NCBI RefSeq assembly: GCF_002155265.1
Contig: NZ_CP021251.1
Coordinates: 434,001 to 498,000 of the forward strand
DNA: 64,000 nucleotides
Reading direction: 5' to 3'
DNA from: Corynebacterium pseudotuberculosis
Lineage (GTDB): Bacteria; Actinomycetota; Actinomycetes; Mycobacteriales; Mycobacteriaceae
Program-made: the position numbers and the translations under genes
Shown here: piece by piece, positions 1-9,788 of the stretch
How positions within the stretch are numbered: position 1 is the stretch's first letter
Layout: each line of letters opens with the position of its first letter
The notes under the pieces: generated by a model
What the model was told of the DNA's origin: nothing
The model's input: the letters and a program-made list of their open reading frames with translations, nothing else
Databases searched by the model: none

Positions 1-130
1 CACCCACTCTGCAGTGGTGAACGCAACCTCCGTTGCCCGGATGGTTCTGACCACCGAGGCATCTGTTGTGGAGAAGCCTGTTGAGGCTAAGCCACAGGCT
101 GGTGGGCATCACCACCACCATCACCACTAG
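1..130 (+). CDS. groEL: Chaperonin GroEL, 3' end (partial)
   Basis: Only the last 42 codons are inside the window, read in the frame that starts at base 2. The visible peptide contains [17 protein letters not shown], the conserved C-terminal helix of GroEL, followed by a Gly-Gly-(His)7 tail. GroEL forms the 60-kDa double-ring folding chaperonin of the cytoplasm. A His-rich tail is typical of the actinobacterial GroEL1 type; it replaces the GGM tail of the housekeeping copy and is not an engineered tag. The following whiB3-sigD-guaB order matches the groES-groEL1 locus of mycobacteria, which supports the call. A strong hairpin terminator follows the stop codon at once. Confidence 0.93.
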   Translation, partial: THSAVVNATSVARMVLTTEASVVEKPVEAKPQAGGHHHHHHH

Positions 131-141
131 AAAATGCAAAG

Positions 142-182
142 AGTCCCGAGCGTTGGTTTTCTGTCCATGCTCGGGACTTTTG
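142..182 (+). terminator. Rho-independent terminator after groEL
   Basis: A perfect 10-bp stem (AGTCCCGAGC at 142-151 pairs with 169-178) is followed by TTTT. It lies just after the groEL stop and before the convergent whiB3 gene. Confidence 0.85.
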
Positions 183-226
183 CTATTCACGGCAATTGGA
201 TGATGGCTCTTTGAACAAGTTGTGGC

Positions 227-508
227 TTAGCCGTACCTCCTCGATAGCATTGTTGCGCGTTCCGATTCGGAAAGACCTCCCCATATTCCATAAGGTTCAG
301 CGTATTGGAGAGCATGTTGCCTGCAATTCCTCAGCACCGGACACAAGGAACAAATTTCTTTTGCCTGGCGTTCACGGGACCGTCTAGCCAGACCCCGTTC
401 GCCCTCGGGGTGATAAAAAATTTCCGACTGGGTTCCCCTGCATGCTCCGTGCAATTGCCAATCCCATAACTGGGTTTGTGGAGCCGGTAATAGGTCGGTG
501 TTGTTCAT
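227..508 (-). CDS. whiB3: WhiB-family Fe-S transcriptional regulator (WhiB3/WhcB type)
   Basis: This 93-residue protein has the four WhiB cysteines (C23, C53, C56, C62) that bind a 4Fe-4S cluster. The GIWGG turn follows at 74-78, and a basic tail ends the protein. WhiB proteins act with the primary sigma factor and respond to redox or nitric oxide. The subclass comes from position: in mycobacteria whiB3 lies between groEL1 and sigD, exactly as here. It is convergent with groEL and divergent from sigD across a spacer of about 330 bp. The family assignment is secure; the subclass (WhcB in C. glutamicum) rests on synteny. Confidence 0.92.
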   Translation of the reverse strand: MNNTDLLPAPQTQLWDWQLHGACRGTQSEIFYHPEGERGLARRSRERQAKEICSLCPVLRNCRQHALQYAEPYGIWGGLSESERATMLSRRYG

Positions 509-837
509 ATGAAGGGTAATTCCTTATATCAATGGTATGTGGTGGGTAGAAAAGCAGACTCTGAACATGAGGAAGCTGCGTTTTTGATTGTGCGGGCGTG
601 AAGTAAACAAGGCATGGACGCGGAGGGAAGAGAGGGAAAATTCTGGAAAAAATCGTCGATTCTTTCCAGAACCGCCGCTACCACTAAAGTTGATAACTGA
701 GGCTATGTCCCAGGTATTATTTACTTTTTGTATCGTTGGACAATTCGGTAATTCTGATTCGGGCTGCAAGTACTGCCGATGATCGTGCTTAGACGGTCCG
801 ATTCTAAATGCGAATGATGGAAGAGAAAGGGCTAGCA
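509..837. other. whiB3-sigD divergent intergenic region
   Basis: This 329-bp spacer has no convincing gene; the open frames in it are short and overlap on both strands. It must carry the divergent promoters of whiB3 and sigD. It also holds a 31-bp palindromic repeat at 641-671. No clear ECF-type promoter was identified by eye. Confidence 0.6.
641..671. repeat. Palindromic mini-element copy 1 (intergenic)
   Basis: 31-bp palindrome with 15-bp arms around a central T and one arm mismatch. The outer arms are TTCTGG/CCAGAA. Core is AAATCGTCGATTC. Intergenic, between whiB3 and sigD. Confidence 0.85.
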
Positions 838-1398
838 GTGGCCGAAACAGAGACTGAACTCTCAAGTCTCGTACCGCGCGCTGCCGGGGGTGATTCTCGG
901 TCGCTGCAACGAGTTATCTCCATCATTTACCCGAAGGTATTGAGCTACGCGCGCATTCGTCTGAGTGGCGGGCGACACCCCACCCCGGAGGACGTGGCTC
1001 AGGAAATTTGCTTGGCTGTGGCTACGTCGATAAGCAAATTTGTGGATCAGGGCAAGCCTTTTATGGCTTTTGTGTATGGCATCGCTTCCAACAAAGTCGC
1101 TGATGCCCACCGGGCGTATTCCCGTGATGTGGCCAACCCCACGGAAGACGTTCCAGAAACCGAGGTAGAACTCGAGACACCGGAATCGTTTGCGCTGGTA
1201 GCGGCCGGTAGTAACAGAGTTAAGGAACTTCTCGATTTACTAGGTGATAAGCCTCGCGAGATTATTACTCTTCGAGTTTTTGTGGGGCTCTCGGCTGAAG
1301 AAACAGCTGAGATTGTTGGAAGCACACCAGGTGCGGTGCGAGTAGCGCAGCATCGGGCACTTGCCACATTGCGCAAGGCATTAGAGCAGGAGAACTAA
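838..1398 (+). CDS. sigD: ECF RNA polymerase sigma factor SigD
   Basis: Sigma-70 family factor of the ECF class, about 186 residues from the chosen start. Region 2 shows EDVAQEICLAVATSI and KPFMAFVYGIASNKVADAHRA, a close match to mycobacterial SigD. Region 4 shows LSAEETAEIVGSTPGAVRVAQHRAL, the helix-turn-helix that reads the -35 element. In C. glutamicum SigD controls cell-envelope (mycomembrane) genes (established knowledge). The GTG at 838 is preferred because AGAAAGG lies 7 bp upstream; an in-frame ATG at 808 is the alternative. The anti-sigma gene follows after 2 bp, so the two are co-transcribed. Confidence 0.93.
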   Translation: MAETETELSSLVPRAAGGDSRSLQRVISIIYPKVLSYARIRLSGGRHPTPEDVAQEICLAVATSISKFVDQGKPFMAFVYGIASNKVADAHRAYSRDVANPTEDVPETEVELETPESFALVAAGSNRVKELLDLLGDKPREIITLRVFVGLSAEETAEIVGSTPGAVRVAQHRALATLRKALEQEN

Positions 1399-1400
1399 GG

Positions 1401-2282
1401 ATGACAGAACGCCGTTGGGCGAGAGACGGGGTCGAGGCCGCGCAATCTGTTGAACAGTTGCGGGCAGACGATCAGTTTCTAACGCACCTGTCTCAGGGCG
1501 TTGACCCGACCGATGGGCAGGACCCGTTGGCTCGGTTGTTCTTGGATGCGCGCGCTGAGATTCAAACGAACGTCCCACAGGCTCCTACACTGGCGATGCT
1601 CGGCCTTGGTTCGGCGGAGGAGTTTCCTACAGGGGAGCTAGCTCCAGTGACAAACGAATCCGTGGATTCTTCCCAGCTTATCGACGCTCCCGCGGCCAAG
1701 GTGATCGAGCTTCCTCGCCGTAGATGGAATAATGCTTTTGCCCATGCCCTGGTTGGCGCAGCGGCAGCAACACTCATCATTGCTGGTGGTGGCACCGCTA
1801 TCTATAACGCAGGCGAAGGTTCTGCGTTATATGCGTTGAATCAAAAGTTCTTTGGACAAACAACAAACACTGAAGCCGTTGTAGCCCTTGCCTCAAAGCT
1901 GGACCAGGCAAATGATCTCAACGCAAAGGGCGATAAGGAAGGCGCACGCCAGCTGCTGGAGCAGGCTCGAGAGCTGGTCAATATGCTTAATGCGCGTGAC
2001 CGTGCGCAAGCTGAGGAAAGAATCAAAGAGGCCGAACGCGGCAGCAACGTAGCTCCGGTACCTCCGCCAGCTGAACCGGAAGCCTCCTCTGAAACTGTGG
2101 TTACTACTATGACCACCACAGTGACTGAAACCGTGACTGTGGAACCTACCCCGGCGCGTTCTACGTCAACGGCTCCAAGTACTGATCGTTCCGCAACCTC
2201 AAGTACTTCGCCTGTGGCCTCGACTCCTTCGCTTACCCCCGCGTTTGAGCTGCCGCAGCCGGAGCACTCTCAAGCCCACTAG
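1401..2282 (+). CDS. rsdA: Anti-sigma-D factor RsdA
   Basis: 293-residue single-pass membrane protein. The N-terminal ~100 residues are cytoplasmic and include the acidic DGQDPLARLFLDARAEI segment expected to hold SigD. One hydrophobic helix spans roughly residues 112-135. The outer part carries a helical stretch with KEGARQLLEQARELV and a long Ser/Thr/Pro-rich tail. Position directly after sigD, 2 bp from its stop, matches Rv3413c (RsdA) of M. tuberculosis. In mycobacteria RsdA is degraded by the Clp protease to release SigD (family knowledge). A GAATCC-GT-GGATTC sequence at about 1655-1668 resembles the window's palindromic element but is divergent. Confidence 0.85.
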   Translation: MTERRWARDGVEAAQSVEQLRADDQFLTHLSQGVDPTDGQDPLARLFLDARAEIQTNVPQAPTLAMLGLGSAEEFPTGELAPVTNESVDSSQLIDAPAAKVIELPRRRWNNAFAHALVGAAAATLIIAGGGTAIYNAGEGSALYALNQKFFGQTTNTEAVVALASKLDQANDLNAKGDKEGARQLLEQARELVNMLNARDRAQAEERIKEAERGSNVAPVPPPAEPEASSETVVTTMTTTVTETVTVEPTPARSTSTAPSTDRSATSSTSPVASTPSLTPAFELPQPEHSQAH

Positions 2283-2295
2283 AGCGGGGCTGCTG

Positions 2296-2714
2296 TTAAA
2301 AGAAGCGGGGAGCCTCGAGCCCGTCTAGATATCCTAAGCAATAATCCCAGGGAACATAGGCCTGGGGGTTGGGATTGAGACTTGGTTCGTGGACTGGGCT
2401 GAGCTCTCCGTTGAGAGTGGCACGGATGTTTTCCATCATGATGTCCCAGTCGTAATAGTGTTCCTCGTTGCAGTCTTCGCAGAGGAAGAAAATTCCGTTG
2501 ATGCCACGCGGGGCTGTAGGACTTTTTTAAACCGCTGAACCAGCCGTAGGTCTTCTTCTATATGCCTTTTCTCAGCCTCGCTGAGCGGAGGTAATGGCTC
2601 GTCTTCATCTAAGAACGAGGCAGGATCGTTCGGATCATCAGCGAAGGGGTCGCGGGGCATTTGCCAGTCAAAGTTCACGTGCTTAACCATATTGATCTGT
2701 CTAAGCATGGGCAA
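2296..2714 (-). pseudogene. DUF5319 protein (Rv3412-like), frameshifted
   Basis: The N-terminal part starts near 2714 or at an inner ATG at 2690 and reads DWQMPRDPFADDPNDPASF, the DUF5319 signature. The ORF leaves frame at a six-A run near 2523-2528. The downstream part is intact in the -1 frame: it reads GINGIFFLCEDCNEEHYYDWD and continues to a stop at 2296. One missing A in the homopolymer restores a full-length protein. The position between the sigD operon and guaB is that of Rv3412. Function of the family is unknown; the CxxC and CLGY-type residues look metal-binding but are unproven. A sequencing error is as likely as a real mutation. Confidence 0.8.
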
Positions 2715-2847
2715 GCATCTGCGATTCCACCTGTGGATTCCTACAAAATGCTGGTAGGGGTTAGTCTAGGTAGAGCGTGAAAACGCCCATTTTTCGAATG
2801 CATGCACCCACAGCGGTCACATATTTACCTTTGGTAGGAGTACATAG

Positions 2848-4368
<1,521 letters not shown>

Positions 4369-4395
4369 TTACAACCGGGAAGGCTCATCTTCATC

Positions 4396-5538
4396 ATGCG
4401 TGATTACGTCGAAATTGGAATTGGCCGTGAGGCCCGCCGCACCTACGACCTCGATGACATCGCGGTCGTACCAGCGCGTCGAACACGTTCCTCCAAAGAT
4501 GTGGATACTACCTGGCATATTGATGCCTATACCTTCAAAGTTCCATTCATGTCTCATCCCACCGACGCGCTGGCAAGCCCTGAATTTGTCATCGAGATGG
4601 ATAAACAAGGTGGACTTGGCGTAATCAACGCGGAGGGCCTATGGGGCCGCCATGAGGACCTGGACTCGGTGATTAAAGAGATCGTGGAAGCTCACGGCCA
4701 AGATGAGCTCGATCTAGCATCATTTGGCAGAGCGACCAAGAAACTGCAGGAACTTCATGCCGCGGAATTGGATAAAGACCTGCTTACTGAGCGGATTGCT
4801 CAGGTGCGTGACTCCGGCGCAGTTGTTGCAGTGCGAGTATCACCGCAAAAATGTCGCGAGCTTGCGCCTTTGTTGATCAAAGCTGGAGTGGATCTGCTTA
4901 TCATCCAGGGGACTATCATTTCCGCTGAATATGTAGAGACGAGTGGTGAACCACTTAATCTCAAAGAATTCATCGGTTCAATTGACGTGCCAGTAATCGC
5001 TGGTGGTGTCAGTGATTACACCACAGCGCTTCACCTCATGCGAGCTGGCGCGGTCGGCATTATCGCCGGCGGTGGCTCCAACACCAACGACCTCGCCTTA
5101 GGTATCGATGATTCCTTGGCCACTGCAATCGCAGACGTGGCCGCAGCACGCCGTGACTACCTCGATGAGACCGGAGGACGTTACGTTCACGTGATCGCAG
5201 ATGGAAACATCAATAACTCGGGGCAGGCCGTCAAGGCTATTGCATGCGGTGCTGATGCCGTCATCCTAGGGGAGCCTCTTGCTAGGGCTACTGAAGCCGC
5301 AGGGAAAGGCCTCTTCTGGCCCTCGGCTGCAGCTCATCCTCGGTTCCCACGGGGCATTGTGGGGACCGTTGGAATTATCCCAACTACGGAGCGTGTCAGC
5401 CTAGAAGTCGTTTTGCATGGTCCATCGGCAAATGTGTTCGGTGAAGAAAATTTTGTTGGCGGTCTAAAGCGAGCTCTGGCTAAGTGTGGCTACACGGATT
5501 TAAAGAGCTTCCAAAAAGTTGAGTTGACGATCCGATAG
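4396..5538 (+). CDS. guaB3: GuaB3-family IMP dehydrogenase-related protein
   Basis: 380 residues, a TIM-barrel protein of the IMPDH/GMP reductase superfamily without CBS domains. It begins VEIGIGREARRTYDLDDIAVVPARR, written here as separate motifs VEIGIGREARRTYDLDD and IAVVPARR, typical of the actinobacterial GuaB3 group. The region IADGNINNSGQAVKAIACGAD carries the phosphate-binding loop. Whether it is an IMPDH or a GMP reductase in corynebacteria is not settled, so no reaction is claimed. It is co-directional with guaB and probably in the same operon. Its TAG stop codon lies inside a palindromic mini-element, so the last codons may have been altered by it. Confidence 0.9.
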   Translation: MRDYVEIGIGREARRTYDLDDIAVVPARRTRSSKDVDTTWHIDAYTFKVPFMSHPTDALASPEFVIEMDKQGGLGVINAEGLWGRHEDLDSVIKEIVEAHGQDELDLASFGRATKKLQELHAAELDKDLLTERIAQVRDSGAVVAVRVSPQKCRELAPLLIKAGVDLLIIQGTIISAEYVETSGEPLNLKEFIGSIDVPVIAGGVSDYTTALHLMRAGAVGIIAGGGSNTNDLALGIDDSLATAIADVAAARRDYLDETGGRYVHVIADGNINNSGQAVKAIACGADAVILGEPLARATEAAGKGLFWPSAAAHPRFPRGIVGTVGIIPTTERVSLEVVLHGPSANVFGEENFVGGLKRALAKCGYTDLKSFQKVELTIR

Positions 5539-5554
5539 AATCGTCGATTCTTTC
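5534..5554. repeat. Palindromic mini-element on the guaB3 stop codon
   Basis: 21-bp palindrome with 10-bp arms and one mismatch around core GAATCGTCGATTC. The guaB3 stop TAG (5536-5538) is the left edge of the core. Confidence 0.85.
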
Positions 5555-5560
5555 CCACAT

Positions 5561-5596
5561 AACGCCGGTCTTCCTTTATTGGAGGGCCGGCGTTTT
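5561..5596 (+). terminator. Terminator of the guaB-guaB3 operon
   Basis: Stem AACGCCGG (5561-5568) pairs with CCGGCGTT (5587-5594), then T residues. It lies directly after the guaB3 stop and the palindromic element. Confidence 0.85.
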
Positions 5597-5700
5597 ATGG
5601 TGGCGTCGATAAGCAATGAACCTAGAAAGCACAAAATAGTGATTTATCATACAATTATAGCTATTGGTCTTGAGGGCTCCTAGGCGTAGAACTGTCTTCC

Positions 5701-7554
5701 ATGACGCATTTGGTCAAGAGGGATCGCCGTTTACAGGAGTCCCCAGCCACCAAACACCCTTGGTGGAAGGTCATGTGTTTGACTGGCGTGGATTATTACT
5801 CCACGCTCGGTTACCAGCCCGGCATAGCGGTTGTTGCTGCAGGGGTGTTGGCGCCCATCGCCACGCTGGTTCTCGTTGCAGTGACGATGCTGGGCGCGGT
5901 ACCTGTTTACCGACGCATCGCGCGAGAATCGCCAGACGGACAGGGATCCATCGCCGTGCTTTCCCACTTTGTGCATGGATGGAAAGGGAAGTTCCTTATC
6001 CTCGTCCTGCTCGGCTTTGCCGCAACGGACTTCACCATCACCATGACTTTGTCGGCTTCAGACGCCACAGCGCATCTGCTACACACGACTTCTAGCCCAT
6101 GGACAATCCCACTTACGATCGCAATGTTGGCGTCACTAGCGTTGGTCTTTTATCGAGGTTTTACCGAGGCGATCAGGGTATCTGTGGTCTTAGTCAGTGT
6201 CTATTTGTTTCTGACTTTCGTTATCGTGCTTGCAGGGCTTATCCGTATCGGCTCGCACCCTTCCACGGTGGAGAACTGGTGGCATTCTGTCCTCGTGGCG
6301 CACCCGCAACCGTTGAGTATTGCCCTCGTTGCGCTGCTCGTTTTCCCCAAACTTGCGCTGGGCCTTTCCGGCTTTGAAACAGGTGTGGCAGTGTTACCCC
6401 AGATCGACGGCGGTGCGGAAGGCCGCGCTGGTAGAGTGCGCGCTGGCCGGAAGCTGCTTCTCGTAGCTGCGTCCATTATGAGCGTATTCCTCATAACCTC
6501 ATCGATTGTGGTGACTCTGCTTGTCCCCGCGGAGGCACTCACCGGCCCCGCCAGCGGACGCGCTCTCGCATACCTTGCCCACGAGCAGTTTGGCCCGCTA
6601 TTCGGCGGTGCTTATGACCTGGTAACCGTGGTGATCCTGTGGTTTGCGGGCGCCTCAGCCATGGCCGGCATGATTAATCTGATTCCGCGCTATCTGCCGC
6701 GTTACGGTATGGCCCCTGCATGGGTGGTTAAAACGCGCCCGATGGTCAAAGTGGTGGCCGTTATTACTTTTGCTGTAGCTATAATTTTTAGAGCAAACGT
6801 GGATAAACAATCCGGAGCCTACGCTACGGGTGTCCTGGTTCTTTTATTATCTGGGGCATTGGCGGTCACACTATCATCTGCTGCGGATGCTCGGCGTAAG
6901 GTTGGCCCGCGATGGAAGCCCTACGCTTATGGTCTAGTGACCTTGGTATTGGGTTATACAACAGTAACCAATATGGTTGTGCGCCCCGAGGGGCTTAAAG
7001 TGGCTTTTTGGTTTATCGTGGCGATCATCGTGGTATCTGTGGCTTCCCGAATGAGAAGGGCTTTTGAGCTTCGGAGCCCTATTATTGCTTATGACGAGAA
7101 GGCACTGCGCATTATAGATTCTGCGTGTGGTCCCTTCGCGATCATTGCGCATTCCTTAGGCGCTGCGGACCCAGCTGAATACGAGCGCAAAGAGCATGAA
7201 GTTCGTACCCGTAACCATATTCCGGATCTTCAATCCGTTATCTTTTTGGAGGTAGGAGTACGCGACGCCAGCGAATTTAACTCAGCGCTTATGGTCACGG
7301 GACACGTATGCGGGGATCATCGGATTCTTCGGACAGAAGCTGCTGCGGTCCCTAATGCTATCGCGGCTCTTGCCACAGACCTGCATCATCGTGGGAATGT
7401 GGACTTGTACTTCTCCTGGTCTCCAGGCTCTCCTGTGCGGGATATGCTGCGGTATCTGGCTATTGGCAAAGGCCAAAACGCAGTGGTAGTCCACGAGATA
7501 ATTAGACGCGCTAATAAAGATGGGAAACCACATCCGCATGTGCACTTGGGTTAA
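5701..7554 (+). CDS. APC-family amino acid permease-like transporter
   Basis: 617-residue membrane protein with about 12 hydrophobic helices in the first ~450 residues. The N-terminal KHPWWKVMCLTGVDYYSTLGYQPG includes a Gly-rich first helix typical of amino acid/polyamine/organocation (APC) permeases; motif halves are KHPWWKVMCLTGVDYY and STLGYQPG. GLSGFETGVAVLP is the helix that lines the substrate site in this superfamily. A soluble C-terminal domain of about 150 residues with IIDSACGPFAIIAHSLG follows and might be regulatory. The substrate cannot be told from sequence. It stands alone between guaB3 and guaA, same strand, and has its own upstream gap of about 100 bp. Confidence 0.75.
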   Translation: MTHLVKRDRRLQESPATKHPWWKVMCLTGVDYYSTLGYQPGIAVVAAGVLAPIATLVLVAVTMLGAVPVYRRIARESPDGQGSIAVLSHFVHGWKGKFLILVLLGFAATDFTITMTLSASDATAHLLHTTSSPWTIPLTIAMLASLALVFYRGFTEAIRVSVVLVSVYLFLTFVIVLAGLIRIGSHPSTVENWWHSVLVAHPQPLSIALVALLVFPKLALGLSGFETGVAVLPQIDGGAEGRAGRVRAGRKLLLVAASIMSVFLITSSIVVTLLVPAEALTGPASGRALAYLAHEQFGPLFGGAYDLVTVVILWFAGASAMAGMINLIPRYLPRYGMAPAWVVKTRPMVKVVAVITFAVAIIFRANVDKQSGAYATGVLVLLLSGALAVTLSSAADARRKVGPRWKPYAYGLVTLVLGYTTVTNMVVRPEGLKVAFWFIVAIIVVSVASRMRRAFELRSPIIAYDEKALRIIDSACGPFAIIAHSLGAADPAEYERKEHEVRTRNHIPDLQSVIFLEVGVRDASEFNSALMVTGHVCGDHRILRTEAAAVPNAIAALATDLHHRGNVDLYFSWSPGSPVRDMLRYLAIGKGQNAVVVHEIIRRANKDGKPHPHVHLG

Positions 7555-7614
7555 AGCTTCTTGTTGCTAAGCCCCGATATCTAGGTACCTGGTCCATGCG
7601 GTAGTGTAGGCAGC

Positions 7615-9192
7615 GTGACACAGCAAACTCCCCAAAAACATAATCCGGTACTAGTCGTCGATTTTGGCGCTCAGTATGCGCAGCTCATTGCTCGGCGCGT
7701 CCGTGAAGCAAAGATCTACTCTGAAGTGGTTCCGCATACCGCTACTGTTGAAGAAATCAAAGCCAAAAATCCTGCGGCGTTAGTCTTATCGGGTGGGCCT
7801 TCCTCCGTCTATGAGACCGGGGCGCCGTCTCTTGACCCAGCGTTGCTGGAATTAGGGATCCCTGTCTTTGGTATTTGTTATGGATTCCAGGCGATGACCC
7901 ACGCACTTGGGGGAACCGTTGCCAACACAGGGAATCGCGAATACGGGTGCACCGAGTTGATCGTCGATGGTGGAATACTGCACGACGGATTAGAAAAGGC
8001 CCATAAGGTTTGGATGAGCCATGGCGATGCTGTGTCTCAAGCTCCGGAAGGATTCGTCGTTTCTGCCCACTCGGAGGGCGCTCCGGTGGCAGCATTTGAG
8101 TGTGCGGAAAAGCGCATGGCAGGCGTGCAGTATCACCCCGAGGTGCTGCACTCGCCGCATGGACAAGAAGTCCTAGTTCGTTTTCTCACGGAGATCGCAG
8201 GCCTGGAACAGAATTGGACTGCGGCAAATATCGCTGAAGAGCTTATTCAGGCGGTTCGGGAGCAGGTCGGCCCTGAGGGACGTGCCATTTGTGGGCTCTC
8301 AGGTGGCGTCGATTCTGCGGTAGCTGGTGCGTTGGTGCAGCGCGCTATTGGAGATCGCCTCACATGCGTCTTTGTGGATCACGGCTTGTTGCGTGCCGGC
8401 GAGCGCGAGCAGGTGGAAAAGGACTTTGTGGCGTCGACAGGCGCTAAGCTGGTCACGGTTGATGAGCGAGCTGCATTCCTGAATAAATTGGCCGGCGTTA
8501 CCGATCCGGAGGCAAAGCGCAAGGCTATCGGTGCGGAATTTATTCGCTCCTTCGAGCGCGCTGTTGCAGGTGTGCTGGAAAGCGCTCCCGAGGGATCGAG
8601 CGTAGATTTCCTTGTCCAGGGAACCTTGTACCCAGATGTTGTTGAATCCGGTGGAGGCGCGGGTACCGCGAATATCAAGAGCCACCACAACGTTGGCGGT
8701 CTTCCTGACGACGTAGAATTTAAGCTCGTTGAGCCACTGCGCCTGCTTTTCAAAGATGAAGTTCGTGCGGTTGGCCGAGAGCTAGGTTTGCCCGAGGAAA
8801 TTGTGAATCGCCAGCCTTTCCCAGGACCCGGTCTAGGCATTCGTATTATCGGTGAGGTCACCGAGGATCGCCTAGAGACTTTGCGTGCCGCTGATCTTAT
8901 CGCCCGCACCGAGCTCACGGCTGCCGGCTTAGACGATCAAATCTGGCAGTGTCCTGTGGTTTTGCTTGCCGACGTCCGCTCCGTGGGCGTCCAGGGCGAT
9001 GGTCGCACGTATGGTCACCCGATTGTGCTGCGCCCGGTTTCCTCAGAAGACGCAATGACTGCGGACTGGACACGCTTGCCTTATGAGGTCTTGGAGAAGA
9101 TCTCTACACGCATTACCAACGAGGTACCAGACGTTAATCGAGTGGTTCTCGACTGCACATCCAAACCCCCAGGAACCATCGAGTGGGAGTAA
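7615..9192 (+). CDS. guaA: GMP synthase (glutamine-hydrolysing) GuaA
   Basis: 525 residues, normal length. It aminates XMP to GMP using ATP and glutamine. The N-terminal class-I glutaminase domain has its nucleophile Cys88 in [10 protein letters not shown] and the His/Glu pair in YHPEV. The ATP pyrophosphatase domain begins with the P-loop-like [13 protein letters not shown]. The C-terminal dimerisation domain has [15 protein letters not shown] and ends KPPGTIEWE, the family C-terminus. Translation starts at a GTG. It completes the branch begun by guaB upstream. A strong hairpin follows the stop. Confidence 0.98.
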   Translation: MTQQTPQKHNPVLVVDFGAQYAQLIARRVREAKIYSEVVPHTATVEEIKAKNPAALVLSGGPSSVYETGAPSLDPALLELGIPVFGICYGFQAMTHALGGTVANTGNREYGCTELIVDGGILHDGLEKAHKVWMSHGDAVSQAPEGFVVSAHSEGAPVAAFECAEKRMAGVQYHPEVLHSPHGQEVLVRFLTEIAGLEQNWTAANIAEELIQAVREQVGPEGRAICGLSGGVDSAVAGALVQRAIGDRLTCVFVDHGLLRAGEREQVEKDFVASTGAKLVTVDERAAFLNKLAGVTDPEAKRKAIGAEFIRSFERAVAGVLESAPEGSSVDFLVQGTLYPDVVESGGGAGTANIKSHHNVGGLPDDVEFKLVEPLRLLFKDEVRAVGRELGLPEEIVNRQPFPGPGLGIRIIGEVTEDRLETLRAADLIARTELTAAGLDDQIWQCPVVLLADVRSVGVQGDGRTYGHPIVLRPVSSEDAMTADWTRLPYEVLEKISTRITNEVPDVNRVVLDCTSKPPGTIEWE

Positions 9193-9201
9193 TCGCTGAC
9201 T

Positions 9202-9236
9202 AATGGCTACCGGGTTGTCGGTAGCCATTGGCGTTT
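9202..9236 (+). terminator. Terminator after guaA
   Basis: Perfect 11-bp stem AATGGCTACCG (9202-9212) with 9219-9229 and a 6-base loop, followed by a T-rich run. Confidence 0.85.
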
Positions 9237-9333
9237 ATTAATACGTTTCGCGGATGTAACTTTGCATAATTGGGTCTAGGATGGCTCTGGTGTAGCAAAC
9301 GGGTGTAGCAAACGCACGAGGAAGGATACTGCG

Positions 9334-9783
9334 ATGATTATTGATACCTACTGGGGGAAATTCTTCGGCGATTCTGCCGATAGCCGCACTCTAACGCAGT
9401 ATCTGGGCTCCAAAAGTGAAGTGGTCACGGTCGAGGAAATCTTCCAGGACTTTAACCTCGATGAACTCCACGGAAATTACACTGAGGCATCCCTCGACGG
9501 CGCCGGCTTTCACTTCGATTCAGCATTCCAAGTGGTCCTGGACCTCTCAGTGTTGATCTTGGAGTCGAAGAAAGTCGGGCGTTTTAACCTTGCTCGCATC
9601 GGTGGTCCCCACGATCGCATGATGCGTATCGACGCCACCTCCGAGCGCATCCTCCCCCTTGCCATAGCACTCAAGCATTTTGCCCTCAGCCCCGAGGACT
9701 ACCGCCTTGAGCATATCGACGAATCCGACTGGTATGAGCTCGGAAACCTCTGTGAAGAAATCCGAGCCCAACTTGATTCTTAA
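9334..9783 (+). CDS. Conserved hypothetical protein
   Basis: 149-residue soluble acidic protein starting MIIDTYWGKFFGDSADS, preceded by AGGAAGGA about 9 bp before the ATG. No signal peptide or membrane helix is visible. I do not recognise a family motif. The pattern of alternating hydrophobic strands (VVLDLSVLIL, FNLARIG) suggests a small alpha/beta fold. It is convergent with esrI, with only 5 bp between the two stops, so the pair lacks a clear terminator. Coding character is supported by length, ribosome site and codon usage like its neighbours. Confidence 0.75.
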   Translation: MIIDTYWGKFFGDSADSRTLTQYLGSKSEVVTVEEIFQDFNLDELHGNYTEASLDGAGFHFDSAFQVVLDLSVLILESKKVGRFNLARIGGPHDRMMRIDATSERILPLAIALKHFALSPEDYRLEHIDESDWYELGNLCEEIRAQLDS

Positions 9784-9788
9784 TTTTT

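Noticed and set aside
107..127. Seven-His tail of GroEL as an engineered tag.
   Set aside because: His-rich C-termini are natural in actinobacterial GroEL1 proteins.
588..782. Open frames across the whiB3-sigD spacer reading GKNRRFFPE.
   Set aside because: They are just the stop-free palindromic element and its flanks; no ribosome site.
1653..1670. GAATCCGTGGATTC in rsdA as a further copy.
   Set aside because: Arms end in CC/GG and the centre is two bases, unlike the family; kept only as a remark.
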